Shown one piece after another: positions 1-12,000 of a DNA stretch of 46,394 nucleotides; within the stretch, counting starts at the first letter, position 1, and each line of letters opens with the position of its first letter. The position numbers and the translations under genes were made by a program. The stretch is from contig MVBO01000029.1 of NCBI GenBank assembly GCA_002261195.1, positions 19,102-65,495 of the forward strand, in the 5' to 3' direction. This stretch comes from Bifiguratus adelaidae (taxonomy: Eukaryota > Mucoromycota > Endogonomycetes > Endogonales). Under the pieces are notes generated by a model. It was not told where the DNA came from. It was given only the letters and a program-made list of their open reading frames with translations, and made no database searches.

Positions 1-3000
1 AAGAATATGGCTCGCCGTCCGCGATCTCAGCTAATTCGTTACTGAACGCCAAGGCTTCTGCGACAGAAATGTCGCGCCGTGGGCGGTTGATGCAACAAGA
101 TGACTCCACCCATTCGAGTCTCATTGACCCGATGCTATCCTTACCGGCTAATCCGGAGGATTGGGAGGTGGAGCAAGTTGCTATGTGGTTGGAGAGCGTG
201 GGACTAGGCAACGTCGCCGACAACTTTATCAGTGAGTTTTGTGTATTGTTCCTATCATAGTGCTTGGCCTCACTCTAGCCTAGGAAATGAGATATCGGGC
301 GACATACTCCTGGAATTGACTCCGGATATGCTTAAAGAGCTCGAGATCACGTCCTTTGGAAAGAGATTCAAAGTTATCAATGCAATCACAGCTCTCAAGG
401 ATCGTACAAATCACAACACAAACACCGCAGCCGAGTTTGACCATCCACCTCGAGAACCAGTATCCACGTATACGCCACCTTCCGGATCAACGACAACGCC
501 TCGAAGATCTTCCGTGACGCCTCGACCTTCGTTGGATCTCACGCGGAGGGCACAACAACAAGGTCTCGTACCAATCACTGCTCAAGATATTGGGGGATCA
601 TCGATAGACGCGCAAGGGGAGTATCACGTTAGATCCCTTTCTCGTGCTTCAGTGCAGGACAGGCGCACCGCAGCAATGAGTCCAACATTCAGTAACCGAT
701 CACGTTCTGGTCGAAATAGTACGGATCCCCGCGGTATGCCTATCGAGGCACGAAACCTTAATGCAAGACCATCATTTGAAATGCCTCGAAAAGCGCCTGC
801 TCCCCCATCTTCGTTGGGCTCCGATGACGTCGGAGAGGGAATGATACCCATTCAGCTTAGCAGCAGCCCCATACCAGGACTACCAGGAGGTAAGTCGTGT
901 TCGGTGACCCGGATCGATATGTGCTCTCAACTCTTATATTCGCGCTCCTCCAGATCTACAGCCGTCACCTGGATCACCGTCCTTGCAAGCTGCGAAGCTA
1001 TCGCCTCCTCCAGGACCACATCTGATCAGGCCACCTCAACCGGCCGACGCGACTTTAGCAACAACCGCTATTACTTTCCGTGAGAAGGACCGATCACGCC
1101 AGCCATTCAACGCTGATAGGCCAGTGATGCCAACCGAACGCACAAGTACGGCAAGCATAGGGTCAAACCGCAGCACGAGTGCACCCAGTCTTTCGGCCTA
1201 CAAGGTAGGTGCTTTCTTCATCGCCTGCATGCACATATGTTGACACACATACTTAGAATGGTATGCCAAGCAATGGAAGCCTTGCGCGGGCCCTCAGTCA
1301 TCGCGTACAAGGCACTAGAAGTCAGAACTTAAACCTCTTAGATCTGAGCAAGCGATCGTCTCTTAATATTGGTCCACGGGATCCTCTTAGGCAGGAGCCA
1401 CAGCAGCAATTTGCGCCTTACGACGACTACCAACCAGAGCGGTCGCAGAGTAATGACATGTTTTCATTGACTCCAAGCCCAGGGCGAAAGGTTGAGGAGG
1501 ATAGTCACCGACCGCAAATGGAGGGATGGCTTCACAAGCAAGGTGATCGCTACAAGATATGGAATAAGCGCTGGTTCCTACTCAAGGACTCTGATCTCTT
1601 CTATTTCAAGGGTCCAAGGGTATGTGACACTACGTGCTACCGTGACATCTAACCAAACCGATGTTTAGGAATCCAAGCTAAAAGGTCATATCAATTTGCG
1701 AGGCTACAAAATCTTACCGGATCCTTCCATCCATTCCGGCAAATACTGCTTTAAAGCAGTTCACGACAGGGAAAGAAATTTCATTTTCTACACCGACACC
1801 GAAGAGAGTTTGCGTGCTTGGCTGCATGCATTAATGAAGGCTACGATCATGCGCAATTTGGATTGTATGTTGAAGACAATAGACCTTGTGTTTGCCAATG
1901 CTAACGTCCCCTTCAGCTCCAGTTATATCTTCCTCCAACATCGAAACGGTCTCACTAGAGCTTGCTCAGAAGATGAAACCAAGGCCACCATCTCTCATCA
2001 TGGATCCCAAAGAACCCGACTTGAATAATTTCAAACCATTCAATAACCATTATCCTGCAGACATGTCCTCTAGAGCCGCCAAGACAGGATCTTACCATAG
2101 CGATCATCGAACTTCAGTTCACTCTGATTATAGCGCCTTCCAACCTCAGTCCTATCATGACTCTTTGAGATCCTCAAATGTTAGCCTGGGTCAGCAATCA
2201 CCCACACAGCCACAGTTTGAACCGTCAAGCATGCGAATAGGAGGGCTGAAACGTGTTACGGAAGAGTTCATTGAAGAGAACGAAGCCAACCAAAGCTCAG
2301 CCCTAGACAGATTTAAGCAATCTCTATTACCTTCCAAACAACCTGTCTTGGGAGCCAGCAGCAAAGCAAGTGACTCTCCAGCGTCTCAACGTCCCAAAGA
2401 CTATGTGGATTGGGTGAATGCCAACCTACCGCCTGAGGCTAGTCGTATCAATGATCTTTCGAACCTGAAAAATGGCGAAATGCTCATTCGCCTACTCGAA
2501 TCGCTAAGCGGAAAGGAAGTGCGACGACCACCCGCTCTGCAGACGGCCACTTATCCGGGTGGTGTTTCCGCCACTGGATCCAATCATAGCATGATCATGC
2601 TGGATCTTGTCGTCGCGGCATTCAAATTTATGGGTCGACAAGGCGTTCAGGTGGATGGCCGATTCACTATAAAGGGTAAGATCTATCTTTTCGTGTCTTG
2701 TCTTGTGCTCAGATTCGTGCAGATGTCTTTAGTGGCAATGAGGCTCGTATTATGGACATGCTCGATGCCATCCGCTCCTGGGCCGACTCATTGAAGACTA
2801 AGGAAAGAGAGACCGACGAGGTGTTGGGTTCGACTTCAGTAGACCGCAACGCACAATCCACCCCTAAGTTTCTCAGTGATCCTTACACTCGAGCAGAAGC
2901 CGATCTGAGGGATCTCGTCACCGATCCCTCTCCTCAAGCCATGTCTAGTCGCACTTCCGATCCCATCTCTGCGTTAGGAGGATCAGAAGATTTGGAGCGA

Positions 3001-3081
3001 TACAGTTCCGTCAGTCAATCTCAAGACGATGGAAGAAGAGATGGCAGGGAAGGAAGCTTTGGGGGTACTCACGATGCTTAA
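1..3081 (+). CDS. SAM-PH-CH domain protein, Boi1/Boi2-like, 5' truncated by window edge
   Basis: The reading frame is already open at base 3 and has no stop before the first in-frame ATG at 69, so the gene probably starts left of the window. Exons: 3-231, 284-889, 954-1204, 1257-1619, 1669-1864, 1917-2675, 2723-3081; they sum to 920 codons plus stop. Order of domains: a SAM domain (VEQVAMWLESVGL through EISGDILLELTPDML, broken by intron 1), a long Ser/Pro-rich linker, a PH domain (EGWLHKQGDRYKIWNKRWF to SLRAWLHALM), more disordered sequence, and a C-terminal calponin-homology-like domain (DYVDWVNANLPPEAS to FSGNEARIMDMLDAIRSW). Yeast Boi proteins carry SH3-SAM-PH and act at sites of polarised growth and exocytosis downstream of Cdc42; any SH3 domain here would lie upstream of the window. 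Family assignment is confident. The cellular role is inferred. Confidence 0.88.
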
Positions 3082-3218
3082 CTATAGTATATACGTCTCT
3101 ATATCTACTGTAATATGCCAATGCTCAATGCATTCAAGCTCATTGATTCATTTTCGCCAATCAATGCCATCATTCCATGTATAACAGCCGGTTCTTGTCC
3201 TTGTGCTCTGTTTGACTT

Positions 3219-6059
3219 ATGGCCAACGCTGGAGCTCATCCGTACTCGGGGGTGCACTGCAGCAGTGAGTCGTTGCCCTCATCTGATTCCTCCCCGTCCA
3301 TTCGAAGCCAAACATCGGGTTTTGTGGATCTCGGTCCGATACAGTCGAAGGACCTTGTTCGTACGAAACTTGGTTTGGCGAAGTCAATGACCTCCATAAG
3401 CTCCTATTCTGTAAGCTCTGGACACGACTTCAAGGAAATCAAGACGCAAGACCTCAAACGTTTATGCTCAGTCGCGCACGACTGGTCCAAGGAAGACATT
3501 GGTCCTATCAAGAGTGGGAACAAGTATTTTGTGGACAAGCATGGTCGCAAGCTATTGCTTCGGGGAGTCAATCTTTGCGGATCATCAAAGCTTCCGACGA
3601 AACCGAATGGATCAACGCATCTGATTGAAGGATTTTGGGATCATCGACATGTGTCCTTTGTCGGCCGACCGTTTCCTCTAGAAGAAGCTGACGAACACTT
3701 TAGTCGATTACGATCCTGGGGGCTCACGTTTGTTCGCCTACTAGTGCCGTGGGAAAGTCTCGAGCATGAAGGCATTGGGATTTACGATGAGGAATATATC
3801 GAGTACCTGATCCAGCTTATCGAAATGATGCCAAAGTATGGGATAAAGTGTTTCATCGATCCTCATCAAGACGCATGGTCTCGCTTTAGTGGTGGATCAG
3901 GTGCACCAGGTTGGACTTTTGAAGTGGTTGGACTGGACATTAAGCATTTCAAGGAAACCGGTGCGGCTTATGTGCATCAGACCAATCATGTGGACGGCGA
4001 GTTCCAGCCGATGCTTTGGCCGACAAATTACATCAAGCTAGCGAGCGCAACCATGTTTACCGTCTTTTGGGCCGGCTCAACGTTTTGTCCAAAGGCACTG
4101 TTTGAAGGCGAGAGTGTGCAAGAAGTCCTCCAACGAAGCTTTATCAATTGCTTTTCACATCTCATGAGGTGAGGGGCAACATGGACGGTTTGCGCATAAA
4201 CATGTTTCTTAAATCAAATTCTCTTAGCCGACTAAGGCATCTCGAAGCCATCATGGGCATCGAGGTCATGAACGAGCCTCAGTAAGTTTAAAGCATAAAT
4301 GAACATCGTTGAATCAACCCAACATGTGTAGCCCGGGATACATTGGATTGGCGAATATCAAGGCTTGGGATTCCACAAAGAATTTGCTATTTGGTGATGC
4401 ACCTAGTCCCTTGCAATCTATCGCCGCCGGTGCCGGTATCCCCCAAGAAATCGACATCTATACCCGCTCCTGGCCTCTTCCAACGCGCAAAACTGCCACC
4501 AGAATCCTCAACAGCGAAGGTGTGAAGGCTTGGTTGCCTGGGCACGAATGCGTTTGGCAAGTAGCTGGAGTTTGGCGGCCGGTCCAGTCCAAAGCTACTG
4601 GCAAAACTACCGTTATCTGTGACAATCCCAAATATTTCAGCATGCATCCAGTGACGGAGCAGCCTATGGAATTTTATCGCGATTTCTACATGCCATTCGT
4701 AGATCGCTTCGCCAAAGCAATCGAAAAGGTGGATGAAGACATGTTTGTGTTTGTCGAACCGCTTCCCAATGAGGTAAACTCATTTCCTTGTGCTTTTTTG
4801 AGAGAGGATATGCTAACGTCGCTGATTAGCCCGCACCAATCTATGCAAACTCTCCAAAATCTGCCGTCTTCGCACCGCATTGGTACGATCTGAATTGTCT
4901 GTTTTACAAAAAATTCACGGGCAAGGTTACGCATGACGTGCATGCTCTGCAGAAGGTAATTCGTAGACTCGCAATACAACCAATTCACACTGTCTGGCGC
5001 TAGACCCGCAATCCTATCACTGCCACCTACTTTGGACTCGCAGGCGCAAAGAAGAATTATACCGGTCAGATACGCAACATTAAGGAGAGTGGCATCAGCA
5101 ATATCGGTAGCCGGCCATGTGTTGTAGGAGAAGTTGGCATACCCATGGATCTCAACAAACGCAAGGCCTTCATTACCGGAGACTATACCCAACACTCTGC
5201 TTTCTTGGATGCAGTGATGACTGCTCTCGAACAGAATCTTGTAAATTTTACGTGAGTACCACCGGTAGTATCCCTACGAAAGTGCAACACCGCTGACTGT
5301 CTCTCTTTTCGTAGCCTATGGAATTACAATCCACACAATGACAATCATTACGGAGATCATTGGAATGGAGAAGACTTTTCGATTTTCTCACCACGACGAA
5401 TGCTCCCATCGTCAGATCCTTTTGATGAAACGGCGAAGGGAAAATCAACGTCGAACCCTCAGGCAAAGGAAGTATCCACACAAGCCTCACCTTCGTCGGC
5501 CCCTGCGATACGGGCAAGCCCAGTATCCTCCGACAGTTCAAGTCAGGCCGCAGAAATGCAACGCGAGGCCGCCGCAGTCTTTGATCTTGGCGAGCAAGAA
5601 TTCGAAGAAGATGCCGATGTTGATCCTGATCATTTGCTTCACATTGGCGGTCGCGTGCTGGACGCTGTCCTTCGGCCCTATGCTGCTAAAGTGGCCGGAG
5701 AGCCCATTAGCTGCAAGTTCGATCTGAAGAGCTTACGATATACTTTCTCTTTCCAAAACGCATCATTGACGAGCAATGACGCGGACATTCCGACTTCAAG
5801 CGCTGCCGGCATTACTGAGTTTTACATCCCAACTTATCATTATCGAGGACAAACTTTAGACGTCAAGGTTACAGATGGCGATTGGCGATATGTGAGACGC
5901 AACCAGACACTTTATTATAGACATTCCAATCTCAGCCGTGGTTTCATACACACCATTGTCATTGATGTTGCGGATATGCCAAAGCATCCGCACAAGGTGC
6001 ACAAACAAGACGCACAAATAGCTGAGAATGGAAGAAAGCCTCATTGTACAATAATGTGA
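3219..6059 (+). CDS. EGH1: Steryl-beta-glucosidase (GH5, EGCrP2/Egh1 family) with C-terminal CaaX box
   Basis: Six exons (3219-4168, 4228-4281, 4332-4773, 4830-4955, 5004-5251, 5315-6059) encode 854 aa. The enzyme family hydrolyses ergosteryl beta-glucoside to sterol and glucose. A TIM-barrel of the GH5 type is visible: an N-terminal FVDKHGRKLLLRGVNLCGSSK, then IDPHQDAWSRFSGG, the acid/base Glu333 in IEVMNEPHPGY and the nucleophile Glu567 in VVGEVGIPMDLN. A C-terminal beta-domain follows after a Ser-rich insert (around residues 640-690). The protein ends in Cys-Thr-Ile-Met, a textbook CaaX farnesylation motif with Met at X. The start at 3219 is the first in-frame ATG after a stop at 3213. The second possible start is the Met at 3387-3389. 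The gene is convergent with DPB2, whose stop codon lies only 20 bases away. It could instead act on another glucolipid; glucosylceramide is cleaved by the related EGCrP1. Confidence 0.9.
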
Positions 6060-6079
6060 TATCTACAGGGTATACGAGT
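6060..6079. other. 20-bp gap between convergent stop codons
   Basis: The steryl-glucosidase stop (6057-6059, + strand) and the DPB2 stop (6080-6082, - strand) are separated by only 20 bases. The two mRNAs must overlap in their 3' untranslated regions or each must use the other's coding region for polyadenylation signals. Confidence 0.8.
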
Positions 6080-8385
6080 CTACCATAAAGTATCCGTGGG
6101 CAAAACACTATAAGCGTGTTGAGCATGCTGTTCATCTCCATACATTGTCACGTACCATTTTTCTGATTTGCCGGTGGCCGGATAATACAAGCTGAAGGTG
6201 AAATCGGAGTTGGGAAAGCTCCCCGGATTGATGCAATGGCAATCCTGGTAATTGATGCCATAATTCTCACATTGATCGGCAAGTACAAGCTATGGTGGGA
6301 ATCGAATCAATAACCAACAGTCATGTAGCAATTCCTAATACTTACAACGCGGGGCATGGGGTACAGTCGAAGAGCGTGATCGTATGCCCAGTAGATGGGT
6401 CGTACCGATAGCGTCAGCGGGCAAAGGTGAGCTTCGTCGAGCACCGTGCGAATGAGCTGATTAGAAAGGAAGCGACGTTTAATGTCATGCTGATCTGAAC
6501 ATGATCTTTTCTACTTACGTGTTTTGTGAGGTCGTCGTCTTCGCCTTCGATATTTGGCGGAAGCAAGCAATTGCGTCTGAGCTTACTCAGAATGTCCTCG
6601 CGGAAGATGACGATTTCTTGCGTGCAATACTTAATTCTGCAGGGATTGCTAGTGAAATGTGCGCGCTTCACCTTTTGCCGTATTTTGGTTGTGAAGACAT
6701 TGGGTATTGGCGGCCTCGGCAGGACGTTAGAACCCCAAGGATCATTTGAACCAGGAACGAACACAAAATGCGAAAAGTTGGCCAGATTTGGAAACTCGGC
6801 AATCAGATCGGCCACTTGCGAGAAACATTCTGCAAAGATGCATGAGATACGGCTACTGGCAGCAAACGCCGTCGCAACTCACCTTTGTATTTTTGCGATT
6901 GAGCGCCTGAATACGGATAGGGTGTGGATATGAAGTTGCCAATCAAGATGAAGGCCAAAGGAACCAAGGATTCGGAATAACCCTCAAAGATCTTTCGAAG
7001 AGCTTTCAAAATCTGCCTCCAAGAAGCACAATTAACTATAAACCAAAGCAGTAGGCTTCGACAATACCTTGGGTTGATCCAACCACACATCTGATATCGT
7101 AATGATTGCGATATCTTCGTTCAGCTTCTCTTCTTGCAACAGTATCGACTAGAATGTTTGGATAAGTGAGTGAACAACCTCCTTGCGCCGCCCATACCTC
7201 GCTATAAAGTATTTTCGGTAGACCGAGAAAGTCCAAGGTACCCAACGTTGAGCTATGGATGTCATGTTGGCAAGTCGCTAATTTTAACGAATAGAATCCT
7301 TACTCTGTGACAGACCGCTTCTCCGCAGGTGGCAAGCCCAATTCATCGACTTTGAATATATTGTCTTCAGTGTACGTTCCTTCGGCAAGGATGAAGCAGT
7401 TATCGACAAAGAACCCGGAGCCATGTCTCTAAATGGATAAATACGTATCAGTAAGGATAAACATAACCACTATGGCGACGCTTTACTCACGCATGATGAC
7501 AGGTCGAGTTCAATGTTTGCGTCTTCATCTTCCAAGAAAAACTTTCCATCTTGCAGCTCTGTTAGCATACCAAATAGAAGGAATTGTTCATTCTCTCTTC
7601 CCAGTAGAGACTTTATCGGTGTAATCTTATATCCATATTCATGTCAGCGACATTTCACCAAAATGTTTCCCAGCGTACCTTGAAATAGGCGTTCCTGTCG
7701 TTTGACACAAAAGCAGGAGCACTGAAATGCTCATTGCGCAGAGTGCGTTGCTTCAGTAAATTAAATCTAGCGCGATACATGTCGCCTTTCTCTGTTGGAG
7801 CGGCAAAGATGGTCGCCGGCTGCGTTTCCCTAATTTAGCCATAAGTACAGACTGTCTCACAAAGCACGCTGCAAGGATGACTTACGGCTCAAACGTTTTG
7901 AGGTCCGACAAGTAATTCCATCGAGGCATGTCGAAAGCGTTGATCACCCAAAATAACTCCGCGGCGTCCACAGGGCTATCCTCCATACACGTATCTCTGT
8001 AATCGGTGCCCTGAGAGAGAGAATCTAGGCCAAGTGAGTCTGGAGGACGTACAAGTGACGTTGCTGCCAGGTTATTGCGCAAAGTTTCGACCAGATTCTC
8101 GAGCGCTTCCTTGGTAACGAGAACCGAACTATCGACGTCTAGGAAGACAAGGCACACTGCATTTAATACATAGCTTTCTACTAGCTGGACCCGCTGACTC
8201 TCACCTTCCTTCTTGACATAGGCCTCGACCAAGAACTCTACGGCATCGTTCCAACTCCCTTCGGGTACACCTTGCATGAGAAGAGCTTCTTCCAAATAGC
8301 GGAGTGCGTCAGTCTTGAGCGACAAACCATGGCCCTTGGTGAACTGTCGATATATGATCTGCTTTAGACTCGAAAAGCTCGGCAT
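6080..8385 (-). CDS. DPB2: DNA polymerase epsilon subunit B
   Basis: Ten exons on the minus strand (8385-7886, 7829-7679, 7625-7491, 7428-7304, 7252-7198, 7148-7068, 7012-6883, 6829-6519, 6456-6346, 6289-6080) give 602 aa, and all phases close. Dpb2/POLE2 is the essential second subunit of the leading-strand polymerase and links it to the CMG helicase; it acts in the nucleus during S phase. Recognisable family segments are INAFDMPRWNY near residue 155, the RYNLLKQRTLRNE-type segment, the GSGFFVDNCFILAEG stretch of the OB fold, and the catalytically dead calcineurin-like phosphoesterase domain (ISDVWLDQPK, FILIGNF, FVPGSNDPW). The C-terminus matches HLCPL, WAYDHALRLYP and DQCENYG. Length lies between the human (about 527) and yeast (about 689) proteins. 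Three ACGCGT boxes sit just upstream of the ATG, the expected signature of MBF-driven G1/S expression. Confidence 0.95.
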
Positions 8386-8412
8386 TCTTCAACAGCAGAA
8401 CAACAAACAGAA

Positions 8413-8466
8413 ACGCGTCCGTCGCGCTAACCGTCAAAATTTGTCACGCGTTTATTCATGACGCGT
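8413..8466. promoter_or_regulatory. Three MluI cell-cycle boxes (MCB) upstream of DPB2
   Basis: The hexamer ACGCGT occurs at 8413-8418, 8446-8451 and 8461-8466, that is 28 to 81 bases upstream of the DPB2 start codon at 8385. ACGCGT is the binding site of the fungal MBF (Mbp1-Swi6 type) complex, which drives G1/S transcription of replication genes. A random 54-bp stretch would be expected to carry such a palindrome far less than once. Confidence 0.8.
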
Positions 8467-8595
8467 CAATGAAAGAATACAGTAGACGTGTAAAGAAAAG
8501 TGCTCTCGTGATGTAAAAGCAAACAACAGACAGTACGAGAACATGAGCATGCAAACCGGATGGGTCAATATGCGAATGAAAAGAGATCCAAAAAT

Positions 8596-8667
8596 GCTCC
8601 CGACAGGGATCGAACCTGTGACCTTGGCGTTATTAGCACCACGCTCTACCGACTAAGCTACAGGAGC
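8596..8667 (-). tRNA. tRNA-Ile (anticodon AAU)
   Basis: The minus strand folds as a 72-nt cloverleaf. The acceptor stem GCTCCTG pairs with CGGGAGC with one G-U pair. The anticodon stem TGGTG/CGCCA encloses the loop CTAATAA, whose anticodon AAT is read as IAU for isoleucine. The T arm carries GGTTCGATCCC. There is no intron. Confidence 0.95.
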
Positions 8668-8720
8668 TGTTGACAGAAAATATTTATTTTCAAGTATGTA
8701 TGTTTCTTATTGGTGGAGCG

Positions 8721-8733
8721 AACCCTAACCCTA
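8721..8733. repeat. Short interstitial telomere-like repeat
   Basis: The 13 bases AACCCTAACCCTA contain two tandem CCCTAA units, about 55 bp beyond the tRNA gene. It is far too short to be a telomere. It may be a Tbf1/Rap1-type binding box or chance. Confidence 0.35.
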
Positions 8734-9015
8734 TAGTCATGTCATGAAGCTTTAGAAAGCTTTCCGGCAACAAATGTATCGGCCTTTACAACTCTCTGCA
8801 CGTTATGAGTCAACAGATTACGTTGTATAATAGCTCAACATGAACATTAGCGTGAATTGCCAGACTGCAAGTGTAAATGAATTAAATACGCCCATTTTTG
8901 GTCATATACTTTGTACGTTTTGGCTGGCATTTCGTCTTCAGATACGAGAATACGCGCAAAGAAAACACAGTTGTTTTGCGTAGTATAATCTATTTACATG
9001 AAGGTATCCACCATT

Positions 9016-12000
9016 TCACACCGTAATTAACGTGTCTTTCTGAAACGTTTCACTGCTCGACCCATAGTTAATATCAGCATTGTCAGCATTGTTGTTGTCG
9101 ACAGGAACGACGATAGGGGTTTGTGAATCGGAGTCGACAGAGTCCGCCCAAATCTCCGTGATTCGAGGGCTTCCTTTGATGAAGTCGCTCGTATTGCTAC
9201 CACTGGCGGCAGAGATACCACCAAATCCAAGATGAACGCCGTATTCCCATTCTGCAAAGCGAAGCATATATTCCTCCACATGACCGACGTTCGGCACTCT
9301 CTCGGCTGTAGGGATCGCAACCTTGGTTGTATCACCACTGACGTCAGACTGTACAGCAGGAGACTGTCCCTGTACTGATACAGCGGTTGATTCGGTAGCT
9401 GTCATTGGGTTGTCGATGGCGGATGTGGACGTTTCGGCAAATTCGTGGTCGTCCATTTCTATCTCTCGCTGAGCCACTTTCGCAGCATTTGCATCCGCTT
9501 CGTCTTCAGCTGCTAGCAATGCTTGCTCCATAGACATTCCAGGCACCATTTCTGGCTTTGAACTTCCGACCTCCGGCAAGTCCTTCCACCAGTCCATGCG
9601 ATTGAAGTAATCGGTAGTAAACTCGCCTTCATGGATTACGACGTTATCCAACATTCGCTTTTGATTTGCTTTCTTGAATATATTCTCCTCTATCGTGTAT
9701 TCGGTGACAAATCGATAAATGTGGACATCCCTCGTTTGGCCGATTCGATGACTTCGATCCTGGCATTGCTTGTCCATAGCAGGATTCCAGTCGGAGTCGT
9801 AAAAGATGACGGAGTCGGCGCCGGTCAGATTGATTCCAAGACCACCGGATCGCGACGAGAGGATAAAAACAAGGATCCTTGGGTCACTGTTGAACCTTTC
9901 AGTTAATAGCTGACGTTGTTCCACCTTCGTAGCTCCATCCAGCCTGAGGTATCGATAACCATGGATGTTCAAGAAGGTTTCCAAGACATCCAAGACTTTA
10001 GTCATTTGCGTGAAGATGAGTGCTCGATGTCCGCCAGATTTCAAGTCGCGCAAGAGAATGTCTAGCTTCTGAAGCTTGCCACAATCATATTGGAGAAGGC
10101 GTTTGTCCGGAAATGCGATCTGTAACCTGTTTCGAATGGGGTGAAATATGTCGACGGGTAGGTTACTTTGATTCGACTGTTCTACTTCGGGGCTGTTTAG
10201 ATGGGGTTGAGATTGGATAACGACTGCTGGTGTGATACATGCGTAAAGCCGGATAATGTCAGAAGCGTCCTGAATGCGGCTATCGTAACTCGCCACCGCG
10301 GCACAAAGCGCCTCTGTACGATCGAAGTATTGAGATGGATCCTTCGCGGTTACAGGCGCGTCGCGGGTGTCACTGGCACTCAACTGTTTCAGCTTTTCGA
10401 GCAACGATTCTCCAAAGACCACCCTTTTCCGCGATCGAAAATAGTTGACATAAGATAAATGAGCCCAGCGTTGACGCTCTTCCTGTTGCAAACGAGCTTT
10501 CTTTGCCATACTGTACGCTTTCAGATTGCTATAATCAATGGCTTCTACTGCCTTTGACACGATGGTGTTGCGTTTCTTGGCGATAAGGCCACTTGCGTCA
10601 AGTATCCTGCCCGCTAGCGATGATATCTTCGAATGCGTGGTCTCTCGAGAAGCTGTGCAGATGTCGAAATTTAGGAATGCAAGATCGACCCGACTCCAAT
10701 CAGTATCAAATTGTCTGAGGAGCCGCTTTCGAATGAGCAGTTCTTCAATCGAAGCAGCGACTCCGACATCGTCAGCCATCGCAAATGAAGTGATGATAGG
10801 GCGAACTTCAAAAAGGTCAGGATGATTGCAGACCTTGCGCAGCTGCATCAAGCAATTTATGACAGATAAGAAATTGCCGGACGCCAACGTCTCCTTCGTC
10901 TTGGCGCGCGACATGAAGTCGTCGTACAGGAACCGCTGTCTTTTCGACAACTTGCAATAGACGACGTGTTCGTATTTGGCAGGCATCTGTTTCTCGACGT
11001 CAACTTTGAGTCGTCGCAGGAGATACGGTCGAAGCACCGTGTGTAGTTTGCTTATGGCTTGCCTCGACTCTTCATCCTGCTGATCGTTGTTCTCTATCAT
11101 GCGATCAACTGGATGGGAAAACCATTCTTGAAATTCCTTTTGATTGGCGAAGCCAACGGGCATTGATTGCGAGACACCGTTCGGCATCAGAAAATATAAT
11201 AGTGACCAAAGCTCCATGAGATTGTTTTGTAGCGGTGTGCCCGTTAAAAGAAGTCGTCGATATGCGTTGAAATTGAGTAAAACCTGCCAACGTTGCGATC
11301 TGAAATTCTTGATGTTGTGTGCTTCGTCTAAAATCAAGTAATGCCAAAATTTGCGTCGAAAGACATTTTGATCATGACAGACAAGCTGATACGACGTAAT
11401 ACAGACGTGAAACGAATTCTCTTTTGACCAGCCGATTCGCTTCTCTTTCCGTTCCCGAGGATTGCCGTAGTACGTCAGAATTTTGAAACCTGGAAGCCAC
11501 TTCTTGAATTCTATTTCCCAGTTGAGCATCACACTTGTCGGCACCACAATCAAATGGGGACCCCAAACGCCTTTTTCGCAAGCGAGATGAGCCAGTAGAG
11601 CAATTGTTTGGATGGTTTTCCCCAGTCCCATCTCGTCTGCCAATATACCGTTCAGGCCATTTCGGTAAAGGTTTGCGAGCCAATCAAGTCCAACATGCTG
11701 ATATTCTCGTAATGTGCCTCGTAGCAAAAAGGGGACAGGGGTCTTGACGTGAGCGCTCGCAACAGTGATTTCCTTGGGTGGTTCCGTGTATAAGTCTGAC
11801 AGCCTTCCTTCTTGTTCCATTTCCTCGTCAGAGGAAGATTCGGCCTTCATTGTGTGTTCAGTGGTCATATCGCCATGTTCCATGGCGTCTTCCGCGTGAT
11901 TGTCAGCAGACGTAGGTTCAACGACCTGCATTTCCCCTGTTGTAGCCTTCGATCGGCTGTTTTCATGCACCGATGAGTCAGAAAGAGGCATAGAGGTCGG

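Larger units (their letters stand above)
8386..9015. other. Intergenic region between DPB2 and the end of SWR1
   Basis: It holds the DPB2 promoter (three MCB boxes), one tRNA-Ile gene and, at 8721-8733, two telomere-like CCCTAA units. The rest is the downstream flank of SWR1. No convincing protein gene is visible. Confidence 0.7.

Noticed and set aside
4686-5195. 169-codon minus-strand frame
   Set aside because: It is antisense to exons 3-5 of the steryl-glucosidase, whose catalytic motifs are on the plus strand; the product has no features.
6490-6518. 29-nt intron in DPB2 ending at GATCAG
   Set aside because: Too short for this genome. A later acceptor at 6457 gives a 62-nt intron and the conserved TKHLIRTVLDEAHLCPL joint.
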